Origin: Verrucomicrobiales bacterium
GTDB taxonomy: Bacteria > Verrucomicrobiota > Verrucomicrobiia > Limisphaerales > F1-80-MAGS106
DNA: 46,110 nucleotides
Assembly: GCA_005805305.1 (NCBI GenBank)
Contig: SYMW01000117.1
Location: 1-46,110 of the forward strand
Reading direction: 5' to 3'
Part shown: piece by piece, positions 8,469-17,330 of the stretch
How positions within the stretch are numbered: position 1 is the first letter of the stretch
Layout of the letters: the number at the start of each line of letters is the position of its first letter
Made by a program: the position numbers and the translations under genes
The notes under the pieces: model-generated
Told to the model about the DNA's origin: nothing
Database searches by the model: none
The model's input: the letters and a program-made list of their open reading frames with translations, nothing else

Positions 8469-8495
8469 GGAGCGAAGCGCCGCTTCGTTTGCTCC
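8469..8495 (+). terminator. Stem-loop just after the DUF1080 gene
   Basis: Two bases after the stop, GGAGC-GAAGCG pairs with CGCTTC and then, across a four-base bulge (GTTT), with GCTCC. The hairpin has no following T run, so it could attenuate or protect the transcript end rather than fully terminate it; the next gene starts 37 bases further on. Confidence 0.4.
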
Positions 8496-8531
8496 GTCAG
8501 ATTTCTGGACCAATCCCAACCCCTCCTCGCG

Positions 8532-9599
8532 ATGACGATTCAATGCATCCGTCTCCTTATGGTTGTGGCCGCGGCCTGCGCCGTTGGCTCGTTGTCACCG
8601 GCGCAGGCCGCCGATAAGAAGATCCTGATCATCGCCGGCAAGGTAAGCCACGGGCCGGGTGACCATGAATTCCGGGCCGGCTCGCTCTTGCTGAAGAAGT
8701 GTCTCGACGGGGTGCAAGGGGTCAAGGTTGAGGTGCATCCGAACGGGTGGCCCGCGGATCCCGCGGCATTCAACGACGCGGATGCGGTCCTCATCTACGC
8801 CGATGGCGGCGGCGGCCACCCCGCCATTCAAGCGGATCGCATGAAGCTGATTGACGGGCTCGTCAAGAAAGGCGTTGGGATTGGGTGTGCCCATTATGGT
8901 GTGGAAGTGCCCAAAGGAGATCCTGGTGAAGCGATGCATCGCTGGATTGGAGGCTACTACGAGCATCAGTTCTCCGTGAACCCCATGTGGAAGCCGGAAT
9001 TTAACACGTTCCCGAAGCACCCCGTCACGCGCGGGGTCAAGCCGTTTGCACTCGTGGACGAATGGTATTTCAACATGCGTTGGAAACCGGAAGTGTCCGG
9101 CGTCACTCCAATTCTTGTCGCGAAACCCTCCGAGAAAGTCCGCAAAGGCCCTTACGTGCATCCCGCCGGCCCTTACGACCACATTGTCGCGGCCGCAGGT
9201 CGCGAGGAGACCATGATGTGGACCTTCGAGCGCCCTGATGGAGGGCGCGGTTTCGGATACACCGGTGGGCACAAGCACGTCAACTGGCACAACGACAATC
9301 TTCGAAAAGTGGTTCTCAACGCCCTCCTCTGGATCGCGAAAGTGGAAGTGCCCGAGAATGGCGTCAGCTCTTCTCTCAGACCCGAGGAAATTCCTCAGAA
9401 TCTGGACCCCAAGAACACGTCGCCGAACGCGGTGAATATCACCGGATCGTGGCAATTCGAGGTCGAGACGGCGAACGGGAAAGGCACGCCGGAATTTAAC
9501 ATCGTGCACGCCGGCCAGAATCTCATCGGCCGCTACAAGGGATTGCTTGGAGAGGCTGAAATCAGCGGGCACGTCTCCAAAAGAAAGAACTGCGCCTGA
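8532..9599 (+). CDS. ThuA-domain secreted protein, first of a tandem pair
   Basis: A 355-residue protein with signal peptide (about 1-27, ending AQAAD) and a ThuA-like domain to about residue 285, a glutamine-amidotransferase-like fold linked to trehalose/3-keto sugar use. Conserved stretches include VSHGPGDHEFRAG, YADGGGGHPA, GCAHYGVEVPKG and GYTGGHKHVNW. From about residue 305 a second domain starts (NITGSWQFEVET) of the calycin-like type often appended to PVC secreted proteins. It stops early at 9597-9599, but the matching rest of the domain is readable in the next frame to 9733, so the gene appears frameshifted near 9579-9583. The neighbouring paralogue lacks this tail, so the ThuA part may still work. 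No good ribosome site is visible. Confidence 0.85.
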   Translation: MTIQCIRLLMVVAAACAVGSLSPAQAADKKILIIAGKVSHGPGDHEFRAGSLLLKKCLDGVQGVKVEVHPNGWPADPAAFNDADAVLIYADGGGGHPAIQADRMKLIDGLVKKGVGIGCAHYGVEVPKGDPGEAMHRWIGGYYEHQFSVNPMWKPEFNTFPKHPVTRGVKPFALVDEWYFNMRWKPEVSGVTPILVAKPSEKVRKGPYVHPAGPYDHIVAAAGREETMMWTFERPDGGRGFGYTGGHKHVNWHNDNLRKVVLNALLWIAKVEVPENGVSSSLRPEEIPQNLDPKNTSPNAVNITGSWQFEVETANGKGTPEFNIVHAGQNLIGRYKGLLGEAEISGHVSKRKNCA

Positions 9600-9733
9600 C
9601 GTTTTTGGTCTCGAGGGATGGGGAGGAGATTCCCGTGACTTACTCGGGTACTGTGGACAATGTTGGTTCCATGCATGGCAAAGTGAAGTTTGGCGAACTG
9701 GGGGAAGGGACATGGACAGCGAAACGGCAGTGA
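9590..9733 (+). pseudogene. Out-of-frame remainder of the ThuA protein's C-terminal domain
   Basis: Reading in the frame that starts ctg at 9590 gives LRLTFLVSRDGEEIPVTYSG, then TVDNVGSMHGKVKFGELGEG and a final TWTAKRQ before a TGA at 9731-9733. This is the expected second half of the domain begun in the upstream frame. Adding one A to the four-A tract at 9579-9582 joins the halves smoothly through Lys-Lys-Lys-Glu. A natural frameshift mutation or a sequencing error in the A tract are both possible. Confidence 0.75.
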
Positions 9734-9896
9734 AGGTCTTTTTTTTTGGGGCCGCCGGCGTTGACGACCCCGCTGCCTGCGCGCAGGATCGGAGTGACGC
9801 GGGCGCGCGCTCAAGCTAGGAGCGCCGACGCGCGGGCCGCCCGCCCCTGTGGGGTTCCTGCGCGGTTTTGCTTGGATCTTGGATCTTCGACGGAAT

Positions 9897-10772
9897 ATGA
9901 AAATGCGCATCTTAATTTGCTGGATGACGGCGGCACTCGCCTTGGGTGCTTCCGCGGCGGACAAGAAAATCGTTCTCCTCGCCGGATCGGTGAGCCACGG
10001 CAAGGGAGAGCATGAATTCCGTGCCGGTTGCCTCGCGTTGAAGCACTGCCTGGATCAGGTCGCGGGAGTCACTTCCGTGGTCCATTCCAATGGCTGGCCT
10101 TCCGATCCAGCCGCGTTTGCGGGCGCGGACGCCGTTTTCATGTATGCCGACGGCGGTGGCGGCCATCCCGCCATCAAACCCGACCGCTTGAAAATTCTAA
10201 ACGATTTGGCTGGCCGGGGAGTGGGCATCGGTTGCGCCCACTACGCCGTTGAAGTGCCGAAAGGCGACGCCGGAGAAGCCATGCTCGGGTGGACGGGAGG
10301 TTATTTCGAAACCTTCTGGTCGGTGAATCCACACTGGGACGCCGACTTCTTGACCTTGCCGAAGCATCCCGTGACGCGCGGTGTGAAGCCTTTTAAAATC
10401 AACGACGAATGGTATTTTCACATGCGTTTTCGAGAGGGGATGCGTGGGGTCACCCCCATTCTATCCGCCGTCCCTCCTGAGAAAACGATGAACCGCGCTG
10501 ACGGTCCGCATAGCGGCAACCCGGATGTTCGGGCCTCCGTTTCCCGGCGGGATCCCCAGCACGTCATGTGGGTCTCCGAACGCCAGGGCGGTGGGAGAGG
10601 CTTCGGCTTCACCGGAGGCCATTTCCATCGCAACTGGGGCGATGAAAACTTCCGCCGCGTGGTTTTGAACGGGATCCTTTGGATCGCAAAAATGGAAGTT
10701 CCGAGCCAGGGCGTGCAGTCAGTGCTGACGCCCGAGCAATTAGCCGCGAACGTTGATGACAAAAAAAAGTGA
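9897..10772 (+). CDS. ThuA-domain secreted protein, second of a tandem pair
   Basis: A 291-residue paralogue of the preceding ThuA protein; by eye over half the residues match, including VSHGKGEHEFRAG, YADGGGGHPA, GCAHYAVEVPKG, HPVTRGVKPF and GFGFTGGHFHRNW. A signal peptide covers about residues 1-20 (ending ASAAD). It ends shortly after the ThuA domain (LTPEQLAANVDDKKK) and has no calycin-like tail. The ATG at 9897 (or 9903) starts the signal peptide; the longer frame to 9849 adds residues that do not match. The pair probably arose by tandem duplication. The gene ends 25 bases before the next start. Confidence 0.87.
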   Translation: MKMRILICWMTAALALGASAADKKIVLLAGSVSHGKGEHEFRAGCLALKHCLDQVAGVTSVVHSNGWPSDPAAFAGADAVFMYADGGGGHPAIKPDRLKILNDLAGRGVGIGCAHYAVEVPKGDAGEAMLGWTGGYFETFWSVNPHWDADFLTLPKHPVTRGVKPFKINDEWYFHMRFREGMRGVTPILSAVPPEKTMNRADGPHSGNPDVRASVSRRDPQHVMWVSERQGGGRGFGFTGGHFHRNWGDENFRRVVLNGILWIAKMEVPSQGVQSVLTPEQLAANVDDKKK

Positions 10773-10797
10773 ACTAACCTTGGCTTCCTGCAGCCTT

Positions 10798-12828
10798 ATG
10801 AAACTTCTTACATCCTCCAGGCTCATGCCGTCTGTCTTAATCGTGGCGGCCACCGTTGCCTCCCCCTTCAAATCCCGCGCGGCGGAGGTGCCGCGGTCCG
10901 GTCCGGAAGCCGCCAGGGAGCAATTGAAAACCCTCAAAGTCGCCGCCGGCCTGGAAGTCTCACTCTTTGCCAGCGAGCCCATGGTTCGGAACCCGGCCAA
11001 CATGGACATCGACCACAAAGGCCGTGTCTGGGTCACTGAGGGCGCAAACTACAGGCTCTTCCAAAAATGGGGAAAGCTCCGGCCGGACGGGGATCGGATT
11101 GTCATCCTGGAGGACATAAACGGGGACGGCGTTGCCGATAAAGAATCAACGTTTTATGAGGGCAACGACATCAATACCGCCCTTGGGTTGTGTGTGCTTG
11201 GGAACAAGGTGATCGTGTCCCGGTCGCCGGATGTGTTCGTGTTCACGGACACGGATGGGGATGGCAAGGCGGACAAGAAAGAGATCCTCTTCACCGGCAT
11301 CAAAGGAGTCGATCACGACCATGGCGTGCATGCCTTTGTGTTTGGGCCCGATGGCAAGCTTTACTTCAACATGGGCAACGACGGACGCGAGATTCGTCGT
11401 CCCGACGGGCAGTTGGTGAACGACGTGGAAGGCTTGGGCGTGTCCGCGGTTGGGAAGCCTTACCGCCAAGGTCTGGTGTTTCGCTGCAACATGGATGGCA
11501 GCGAATTTGAGGTGCTGGGGCACAACTTCCGAAATAATTACGAGGTCTCCGTGGATTCGTTTGGCACGCTTTGGCAGTCGGACAATGACGACGACGGCAA
11601 CAAGGCCGTTCGGATCAATTATGTGATGGAACATGGGAACTACGGATACGTTGATGAAATGACCGGCGCCGGGTGGCAGGCCAAACGCACCGGATGGGAA
11701 GAGCAGATTCCCCTGAGGCACTGGCATCTCAACGACCCGGGAGTCGTGCCGAACTTGATCCAAACCGGGGCCGGCTCGCCGACTGGAATCATGGTTTATG
11801 AAGGTTCTCTTCTGCCTGAGATTTTTCGGAATCAGATGATTCATTGCGATGCCGGACCACGCGTCGTGCGCTCCTACCCGGTGCAAGTTGCGGGCGCAGG
11901 CTATCAGGCTCAAATGGTGAACATACTCAGCACCGACGACAACAACTCCTGGTTCCGGCCCTCTGACGTGTGCGCTTCACCCGACGGCTCCATCTACGTG
12001 GCCGACTGGAACGACGCCGGTGTGGGCGGGCATAACATGGCCGATCGTGAGTTGGCCACCATGACGGGCCGCATCTACCGGGTGCTTCCCATCGGGAAGA
12101 AGCCCTCCATGCCGAAGCTCAAGTTCGGTTCGGCCTCGGAGTGCGTGGCTTCACTCGCCTCACCAAACCAGGAGGCGCGGTATCTTGCGTGGACGAAGCT
12201 TCACTCGCTGGGCGGAAAAGCGGAGTCAGCCCTGCTGAAAGCCTGGAAGGACGAGAATCCGCGAATCCGGGCTCGGGCTCTCCACTTGCTGGCTCGCATT
12301 CCCGGCAAGGAACAAAAGTATGTCGGCATCGCTCTAAAAGATGCGAATCCCGACATTCGCATCACTGCGTTGCGCATCGCTCGAGAGCGCAAAATGGATT
12401 TGATCCCCCTGGTGAAGGCTCTTGCCTTTGATCCGTCCGCCCAAGTTCGCCGCGAGTGCGCGCTGGTTCTCCGAAAGAACGCGTCACCGGAAATGCCTGC
12501 TCTGTGGGCGACGCTCGCCAAGCAACATTCTCCAAGCGATCGCTGGTCCCTTGAAGCCTTGGGCATCGGCGCGCAAGGCAATGAGGATGCCTGTTTCGAG
12601 GCTTGGCTCAAGGCTGTGGGGGATCACTGGAATACCGCGGTGGGCCGCGATATTGTGTGGCGAAGCCGAGCTAAAAAGTCGCCGGCTTTGCTGGTCAAAT
12701 TAATCGCCGATAAGTCGGCTGCAAAGGCCGACAAGGACCGCTATCTGCGGGCCTTGGACTTCATCAAGGGCCCCGAGAAAGATGCGGCTCTGCTGGAACT
12801 GGTCACGGCTTCCACAGAGTCCAAATAG
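10798..12828 (+). CDS. PVC-type membrane-bound dehydrogenase, beta-propeller plus HEAT repeats, no heme domain
   Basis: A 676-residue exported protein. Signal peptide about 1-30 (ending SRAAE). Residues about 45-430 form a beta-propeller of the soluble glucose dehydrogenase-like type, with the repeated DxNGDG/DTDGDGKADK loops, DHDHGVHAFVFGPDG and WLADW-like VADWNDAGVGGH. From about 450 to the end, short helical repeats resemble HEAT units. Related PVC proteins are often over 900 residues and end in a c-type cytochrome domain; here there is no CxxCH and the protein stops after the HEAT part. It may hand electrons to a separate cytochrome or have lost the domain. The start at 10798 is inferred from the signal peptide; an in-frame ATG at 10756 overlaps the upstream gene. 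Confidence 0.82.
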   Translation: MKLLTSSRLMPSVLIVAATVASPFKSRAAEVPRSGPEAAREQLKTLKVAAGLEVSLFASEPMVRNPANMDIDHKGRVWVTEGANYRLFQKWGKLRPDGDRIVILEDINGDGVADKESTFYEGNDINTALGLCVLGNKVIVSRSPDVFVFTDTDGDGKADKKEILFTGIKGVDHDHGVHAFVFGPDGKLYFNMGNDGREIRRPDGQLVNDVEGLGVSAVGKPYRQGLVFRCNMDGSEFEVLGHNFRNNYEVSVDSFGTLWQSDNDDDGNKAVRINYVMEHGNYGYVDEMTGAGWQAKRTGWEEQIPLRHWHLNDPGVVPNLIQTGAGSPTGIMVYEGSLLPEIFRNQMIHCDAGPRVVRSYPVQVAGAGYQAQMVNILSTDDNNSWFRPSDVCASPDGSIYVADWNDAGVGGHNMADRELATMTGRIYRVLPIGKKPSMPKLKFGSASECVASLASPNQEARYLAWTKLHSLGGKAESALLKAWKDENPRIRARALHLLARIPGKEQKYVGIALKDANPDIRITALRIARERKMDLIPLVKALAFDPSAQVRRECALVLRKNASPEMPALWATLAKQHSPSDRWSLEALGIGAQGNEDACFEAWLKAVGDHWNTAVGRDIVWRSRAKKSPALLVKLIADKSAAKADKDRYLRALDFIKGPEKDAALLELVTASTESK

Positions 12829-13128
12829 AAGAGGAAGAACGCGCCCGTGCAGGCTCCGGTCGTCTCAATTCTTCCGCATAACCTTTGAATTCGGGCAAGC
12901 TCGGCTCAGTCTTCATAGGGTGATTGCGGTTAGACTTGTTGCTTTGGTATGGACGGAGAGTTCGCGCCTCGGTAGCTTCCTTGAAGGATTGGCCGCGGTT
13001 TCCAAGCCTGATCTTGGATCGCGCATTTTCCAAGAAGTCCTAGAGCTTGGTCTCATTCGATCAGAAGCACCAAATGGAGGCGACAATCCGCATCATTCAT
13101 CATCTTAATGCCGTTCGAACAAAAAACT
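12829..13128. other. Intergenic region without a supported gene
   Basis: This 300-base gap lies between the dehydrogenase and the DUF481 gene. Open frames exist on both strands but none has a signal, motif or start worth reporting. I looked for a lost heme domain (CxxCH) continuing the dehydrogenase and found none in any frame. It could hold the promoter of the DUF481 gene. Confidence 0.5.
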
Positions 13129-13887
13129 ATGCAGCCATTCTCCTTCGGCCATCGCGTGCGTGCCGTGTCGTTCGCCGCCGCCATTTTGTGCCTCTTCCCA
13201 TCGCGGGGGCGGGCCGCGGAGGCGCCGCCGGAAGAACCCCCTCCCCAATGGAAAACAACGGCGGCTCTCGGCATCACCTTGACGCGAGGCAACAGTGAGA
13301 CCGTGCTGGGGACGGCGAACGTCACTTCGGAAAAGAAATGGGCTCTGAATGAAATTGGCCTCGGTGCCAGTGCCACCTACGGCAAGAATCATGGCTTGAA
13401 GAACGCGGAAAACTTTGCTGGATTTGGCCAGTATAACCGGCTGGTCTCGGAACGAACCTTTTTTTATGGCAATGCGGAGGCGTTGCACGATTCCATTGCC
13501 GACGTCGAGTACCGGGTGAGTTTGAGCCCTGGCGCTGGATATTATTTCCTCAAGAGCGATCGGCACAAGCTCAGGGCTCAGATCGGCCCTGGGTATGTAT
13601 TCGAATCCATAGGAGGCACGAGTCTCTCCTACGCGACTCTGCGTGCCGCGGAGCGATATGAACTCAAGATCAACGAACGCGCCCGGTTCTGGCAAAGCCT
13701 TGATTTTTCCCCCAGAGTCGAGGATTTCGCGGATTACGTGATGAACCTCGAACTGGGGGTGGCTACGGATATTACGAAGTCATTGGGCTTGCGCTTGTTT
13801 GCGCAGGACACCTACCGAAGCCGGCCAGCTCGCGGCCGTGACAACAATGACCTCAAGCTTGTGGCAGGCGTGGAATACAAGTTTTAG
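13129..13887 (+). CDS. DUF481-family outer membrane protein
   Basis: A 252-residue predicted outer-membrane barrel. Signal peptide about 1-30 (ending GRAAE). The body has the alternating polar/aromatic strands of DUF481 (YdiY-like) proteins: WKTTAALGITLTRGNSET, GLGASATYGK, ERTFFYGNAEALHDSIAD, and a C-terminal strand ending in Phe (LVAGVEYKF), the usual barrel assembly signal. Function of this family is unsettled; E. coli members are linked to salt response. An ATG at 13108 would add seven residues. It follows the dehydrogenase by 300 bases, so membership in that operon is uncertain. Confidence 0.8.
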   Translation: MQPFSFGHRVRAVSFAAAILCLFPSRGRAAEAPPEEPPPQWKTTAALGITLTRGNSETVLGTANVTSEKKWALNEIGLGASATYGKNHGLKNAENFAGFGQYNRLVSERTFFYGNAEALHDSIADVEYRVSLSPGAGYYFLKSDRHKLRAQIGPGYVFESIGGTSLSYATLRAAERYELKINERARFWQSLDFSPRVEDFADYVMNLELGVATDITKSLGLRLFAQDTYRSRPARGRDNNDLKLVAGVEYKF

Positions 13888-13970
13888 GCTGGACGAAACG
13901 GGCGGATGGAGAGGTCGAAACCTATGGCCGTCTCGCTTCGCCTGCTTTACCCAAACACTCTCGTCCAGCC
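13887..13970. terminator. Inverted repeat between convergent genes
   Basis: GGCTGGACGA at 13887-13896, beginning on the last base of the DUF481 stop codon, is perfectly repeated in inverse at 13961-13970 (TCGTCCAGCC), 12 bases before the DUF1501 stop. The 64-base interior has a smaller GGGCG/CGC pairing possibility. Its place between two converging genes suggests a shared transcription end, though the long loop is unusual for an intrinsic terminator. Confidence 0.4.
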
Positions 13971-13981
13971 ACTCACCGGCG

Positions 13982-15433
13982 CTAACCCAGGATGTTGTGG
14001 ATCACCCTCCCCGCCACGTCCGTCAACCGGAAATCACGACCCGCATATCGGTAGGTCAAGCGCTCGTGGTCCAGTCCTAGTAAATGCAGAATCGTGGCGT
14101 GCAAATCATGCACATGCACCGGATTTTCCGCCGCATTCATGCCCACTTCGTCCGAGGCGCCATAGGTGGTTCCCCCGCGAATCCCTCCTCCCGCGAGCAG
14201 CATCGAAAACGCCGTGTGATGATGGTCTCGGCCCGCCTTCTTTTCCTTTTGGTTCTCCGCATAAGGGGTTCTTCCAAATTCCCCGCCCCAAACCACGAGG
14301 GTGTCCTCCAACAGTCCGCGAGCTTTCAGATCGCTGATTAACGCCGCCGACGCGCGGTCGGCGTCGGCGCAAAGTTTTCGATGGCCCGCGTCGTGATCCG
14401 TGTGAGTGTCCCACGGTTGATTTCCAGAATTCACATAGTAAACGGTGGTGAACCGGACACCGGCTTCGGCAAGGCGGCGCGCCAGGAGGCAAGATCGCGC
14501 GAAAGGAGAGTCTCCATAGAGCCGGCGTATGGATTCGGGTTCGCGTTGGATGTCAAAAGTCTCCATCGCCTCGCGCTGCATGTGAAAAGCGGTTTCCATC
14601 GCTTTGATCTGGCCGTCAAGCTCTAGATCGCCTCCTCGCGAGTCCAAATGGCGCTGATTGAGGGCCTGCAGAAGATCGAGCTGCTCTCGTTGCTCTCCCA
14701 AATCAAGCTTGCCGTTGCGGATGTTGGCCAGGAGCTTGTCCACTTGCATGTCGGAAGTGACCACGCTCGTGGCCTGAAACTCGGCGGGGAGAAAACTGTT
14801 GCTCCAAAGCGCGGGGCCGACGACGATTTTTGACGTGGGCCTGAGCACCACGTAGCCGGGCAGGTTTGAATTTTCCGATCCTAAGCCATATTGTAGCCAC
14901 GAGCCGAGGGAGGGGCGGATGGGCTGGACATTCCCGGTGTGCATCATCAGCAGAGCGGGCTCGTGGTTCGGCACATCGGTGCGCATGGAACGGATCACGC
15001 AACAGTCATCGATCACCTGCGCCAAATGAGGCAAGGATTCGCTCACTTCGATTCCACTGCGTCCATGACGTGAAAAGCTGAGCGGCGAAGGCATGAATCC
15101 CGTGCCCTTGCTCTTTTTGTAAAGTTCCCCTGCGGGTTGCTGGCCTTCAAACCTCTTGAGGGCCGGCTTTGGGTCGAAGGTGTCCAGGTGCGACGGGCCT
15201 CCATTCATGAACAGAAAAATGACCCGCTTGGCCCTGGCGTCGATCGGCCCGCGTTTCGTGGAACCGGCGGCAAGGGCGCCTGTTTGGCCCAACAAAGCCG
15301 CAAGGCCGATTGTGCCGAAGCCAGCTCCCATCAGCTCCAACGCGCGACGGCGACTGCAATGGCGGCGGAATCGGCTTGGGCCACCCCGCCCTTGCTGCGA
15401 TTCAAGCTGTGTGTCAGTCGAGAAAGTGTTCAT
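13982..15433 (-). CDS. DUF1501 protein, Tat-exported
   Basis: A 483-residue protein with a twin-arginine signal (SRRRALELMGAGFGTIGLAA, near 27-46). The DUF1501 family belongs, as I recall, to the alkaline phosphatase/sulfatase-like clan. Conserved stretches are FLFMNGGPSHLDTFDPKP, VPNHEPALLMMHTGN, WDTHTDHDAGH and VVWGGEFGRTPY followed by GRDHHHTAFSMLLAGGG. These His/Asp clusters would suit metal binding, but the reaction is not established. It starts 10 bases after the DUF1549/DUF1553 gene, the standard pairing in Planctomycetes and Verrucomicrobia, so the two products probably act together outside the cytoplasmic membrane. Confidence 0.88.
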   Translation of the reverse strand: MNTFSTDTQLESQQGRGGPSRFRRHCSRRRALELMGAGFGTIGLAALLGQTGALAAGSTKRGPIDARAKRVIFLFMNGGPSHLDTFDPKPALKRFEGQQPAGELYKKSKGTGFMPSPLSFSRHGRSGIEVSESLPHLAQVIDDCCVIRSMRTDVPNHEPALLMMHTGNVQPIRPSLGSWLQYGLGSENSNLPGYVVLRPTSKIVVGPALWSNSFLPAEFQATSVVTSDMQVDKLLANIRNGKLDLGEQREQLDLLQALNQRHLDSRGGDLELDGQIKAMETAFHMQREAMETFDIQREPESIRRLYGDSPFARSCLLARRLAEAGVRFTTVYYVNSGNQPWDTHTDHDAGHRKLCADADRASAALISDLKARGLLEDTLVVWGGEFGRTPYAENQKEKKAGRDHHHTAFSMLLAGGGIRGGTTYGASDEVGMNAAENPVHVHDLHATILHLLGLDHERLTYRYAGRDFRLTDVAGRVIHNILG

Positions 15434-15443
15434 TCAAGGAGGC

Positions 15444-17330
15444 TTAATCGATGTAAAACAGTTCATTGGACGCGAGTAATGCCTGCGCGTACTGCTCCCA
15501 TCGCGGCATGTCGCCACGCTGCGGTTTCATCAAGAAATCCAGGGCCAGCTCACTCTCCTCCGCCTTTGGCGCTCGTCCATAGACCAAATCGTAAATGGCG
15601 GTGATCCGATCCGCCCACCTCGCGTGGGGAAATGCGCGGTCGACGGCCAGGGCCAGAGCCTTGGCTCGATCAAGGATGAAGGGGCTGTTGAGCACGAACA
15701 GCTTTTGCATCGCCGTAGTCGTGACCGTGCGCTTTTCCGCGTGGACGTTGGCGTCCGGATAATCGAACTGCATCAACAGGTCGTTCAGCTTGAGCCGGCT
15801 GATGCGGGCATAGACCGTGCGCCGCCGATTCTTGAGGTCGTCGAGCTCGGTGGATTTGCCCCGAGCTTGATCCAATTCACCCGTTAGAGCGAGAACCGAG
15901 TCACGCCACTGCTCGACGCTCAAGCGCCGTCGGTTCATGCGCCCAAACGATTCGTTGGAAGGATCTTTGGCGAGCTCTGAAGGCGAGCTGGCGCACGATT
16001 GGCGATAGGTTGAGGAAAGAACCATTTCGCGGACCAAGGCCTTGACATCCCAGCCGCTAGCGATGAACCGAACCGCAAGATCATCCAACAACTCGGGGTG
16101 CGAAGGGTGGGTTCCTGAGCGGCCGAAATTGCTGGGCGAGGCCACCAGCGGCTGGCCGAAAAACTCCGCCCACAGCCGATTGGCGAAAACTCGAGCCGTC
16201 AATGGATTCCGAGGGGATGAGAGCGCTTCGGCGAGTTCACGCCGGCCAAATCCCGCAGGAGGGGTGGGGGCCCCTTCCGCACCGAGGATGGTCGGAAATC
16301 CCCTCTGAACTATCGGACCTTTGCGTTGTGTGTTTCCCCTCAAGAAAATAGGGAGATCCTGTGGTTTGTCGGCGTCCTCCACCACGTGCAGCGCTTGAGC
16401 CGAGATTTTCGAGGCCTGCAAATCCTCTTTCGCGCGATCGCCCTGTGGCGTTTTGTTCACCAGCTTGGTGCTGGCGAAAATGCCAGCCAGAGCGTAGTAG
16501 TCGCTCATTGTGACAGGATCAAACTTGTGATCGTGACAACGAGCACAGGCCACGGTGAGTCCGAGAATGCTTCGAGACACCGTGTCGACCTGATCCTCCC
16601 ATTCATCCGCCTGCACCTCGAGGCGGTCGCGGTTATAATATTTGGGGCCCAGGCCGAGGAACCCCAGCGCGGCGAGGTTGGTTGTTTCAGCACCCTCGAG
16701 CTTGTCAGCCGCCACCTGCAATCGGAGAAATTGATCATACGGCATGTTGCTGTTGAACGCGTCGATCACCCATTCCCGATATCGGAAAGCGTTTGGATAA
16801 AAGTATTTCGTGTCGTCGCCGACTTGATGAGCCTGATCCTCCGCGTAACGAGCCAAAGGCATCCACAGACTGGCCAGTCGTTCCCCGAATCTCGACGATG
16901 AAAGAAGCCGTTGCACGAGCTTTTCGTAAGCGTCCCGCGATGAATCAGCCTGGAAGGCCGCCGCTTCCTCGCGCGTGGGGAGCATTCCGGTGAGATCCAG
17001 CGTCACCCGGCGCAGGAGCACTCTTGCGTCGGCTTCCACGGCAGGCGCCAATTGCCTCTCTTCCAGCCTCGACAAGATAAACCGGTCCAGTCTCTGTCGG
17101 GGCCAGGAGGACTGCCTCACTTGTGGCAAGACTTGTGGGTTCGGGCGTCGGAAAGACCAGAACTGCCGTTCCTTGGTCCAGTCAATTCCGGGCTCGAGTC
17201 GCGATGATTCCTGAGGCTCGCCGGAGGTGGTTTCCTCGGAAGCGAGAGTGGCTAGCCCAGCGGAAAACGCGATGGCCATGGCTACACCCGCCTTGAACCC
17301 ACCGCAGAATAACATTTGAACCGCTCGCAT
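15444..17330 (-). CDS. DUF1549/DUF1553 secreted protein with a c-type heme motif
   Basis: A 628-residue exported protein. Signal peptide about residues 1-31. DUF1549 spans about 65-290: RRVTLDLTGMLPTREEAAAF, RFGERLASLW and the heme-like CARCHDHKFDP at Cys262. DUF1553 spans about 365-600: NPLTARVFANRLWAEFFG, HPELLDDLAVRF, SSTYRQS, MNRRRLSVEQWRDS and the end motif NELFYID. No N-terminal PSD1 cytochrome domain is present, unlike many planctomycete relatives. Function is not established; the family is thought to take part in polysaccharide or sulfated glycan use with DUF1501 partners. It is the first gene of the pair with the DUF1501 gene downstream. Confidence 0.87.
   Translation of the reverse strand: MRAVQMLFCGGFKAGVAMAIAFSAGLATLASEETTSGEPQESSRLEPGIDWTKERQFWSFRRPNPQVLPQVRQSSWPRQRLDRFILSRLEERQLAPAVEADARVLLRRVTLDLTGMLPTREEAAAFQADSSRDAYEKLVQRLLSSSRFGERLASLWMPLARYAEDQAHQVGDDTKYFYPNAFRYREWVIDAFNSNMPYDQFLRLQVAADKLEGAETTNLAALGFLGLGPKYYNRDRLEVQADEWEDQVDTVSRSILGLTVACARCHDHKFDPVTMSDYYALAGIFASTKLVNKTPQGDRAKEDLQASKISAQALHVVEDADKPQDLPIFLRGNTQRKGPIVQRGFPTILGAEGAPTPPAGFGRRELAEALSSPRNPLTARVFANRLWAEFFGQPLVASPSNFGRSGTHPSHPELLDDLAVRFIASGWDVKALVREMVLSSTYRQSCASSPSELAKDPSNESFGRMNRRRLSVEQWRDSVLALTGELDQARGKSTELDDLKNRRRTVYARISRLKLNDLLMQFDYPDANVHAEKRTVTTTAMQKLFVLNSPFILDRAKALALAVDRAFPHARWADRITAIYDLVYGRAPKAEESELALDFLMKPQRGDMPRWEQYAQALLASNELFYID

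Noticed and set aside
9576-9590. Programmed -1 frameshift in the first ThuA gene
   Set aside because: The site TCC AAA AGA does not make a standard slippery heptamer and no stimulating structure or upstream Shine-Dalgarno-like signal is evident. A one-base loss in the A tract is simpler.
12803-13033. A 76-codon minus-strand frame overlapping the end of the dehydrogenase
   Set aside because: It overlaps a well-supported gene, and its Arg/Ser-rich sequence shows no motif.
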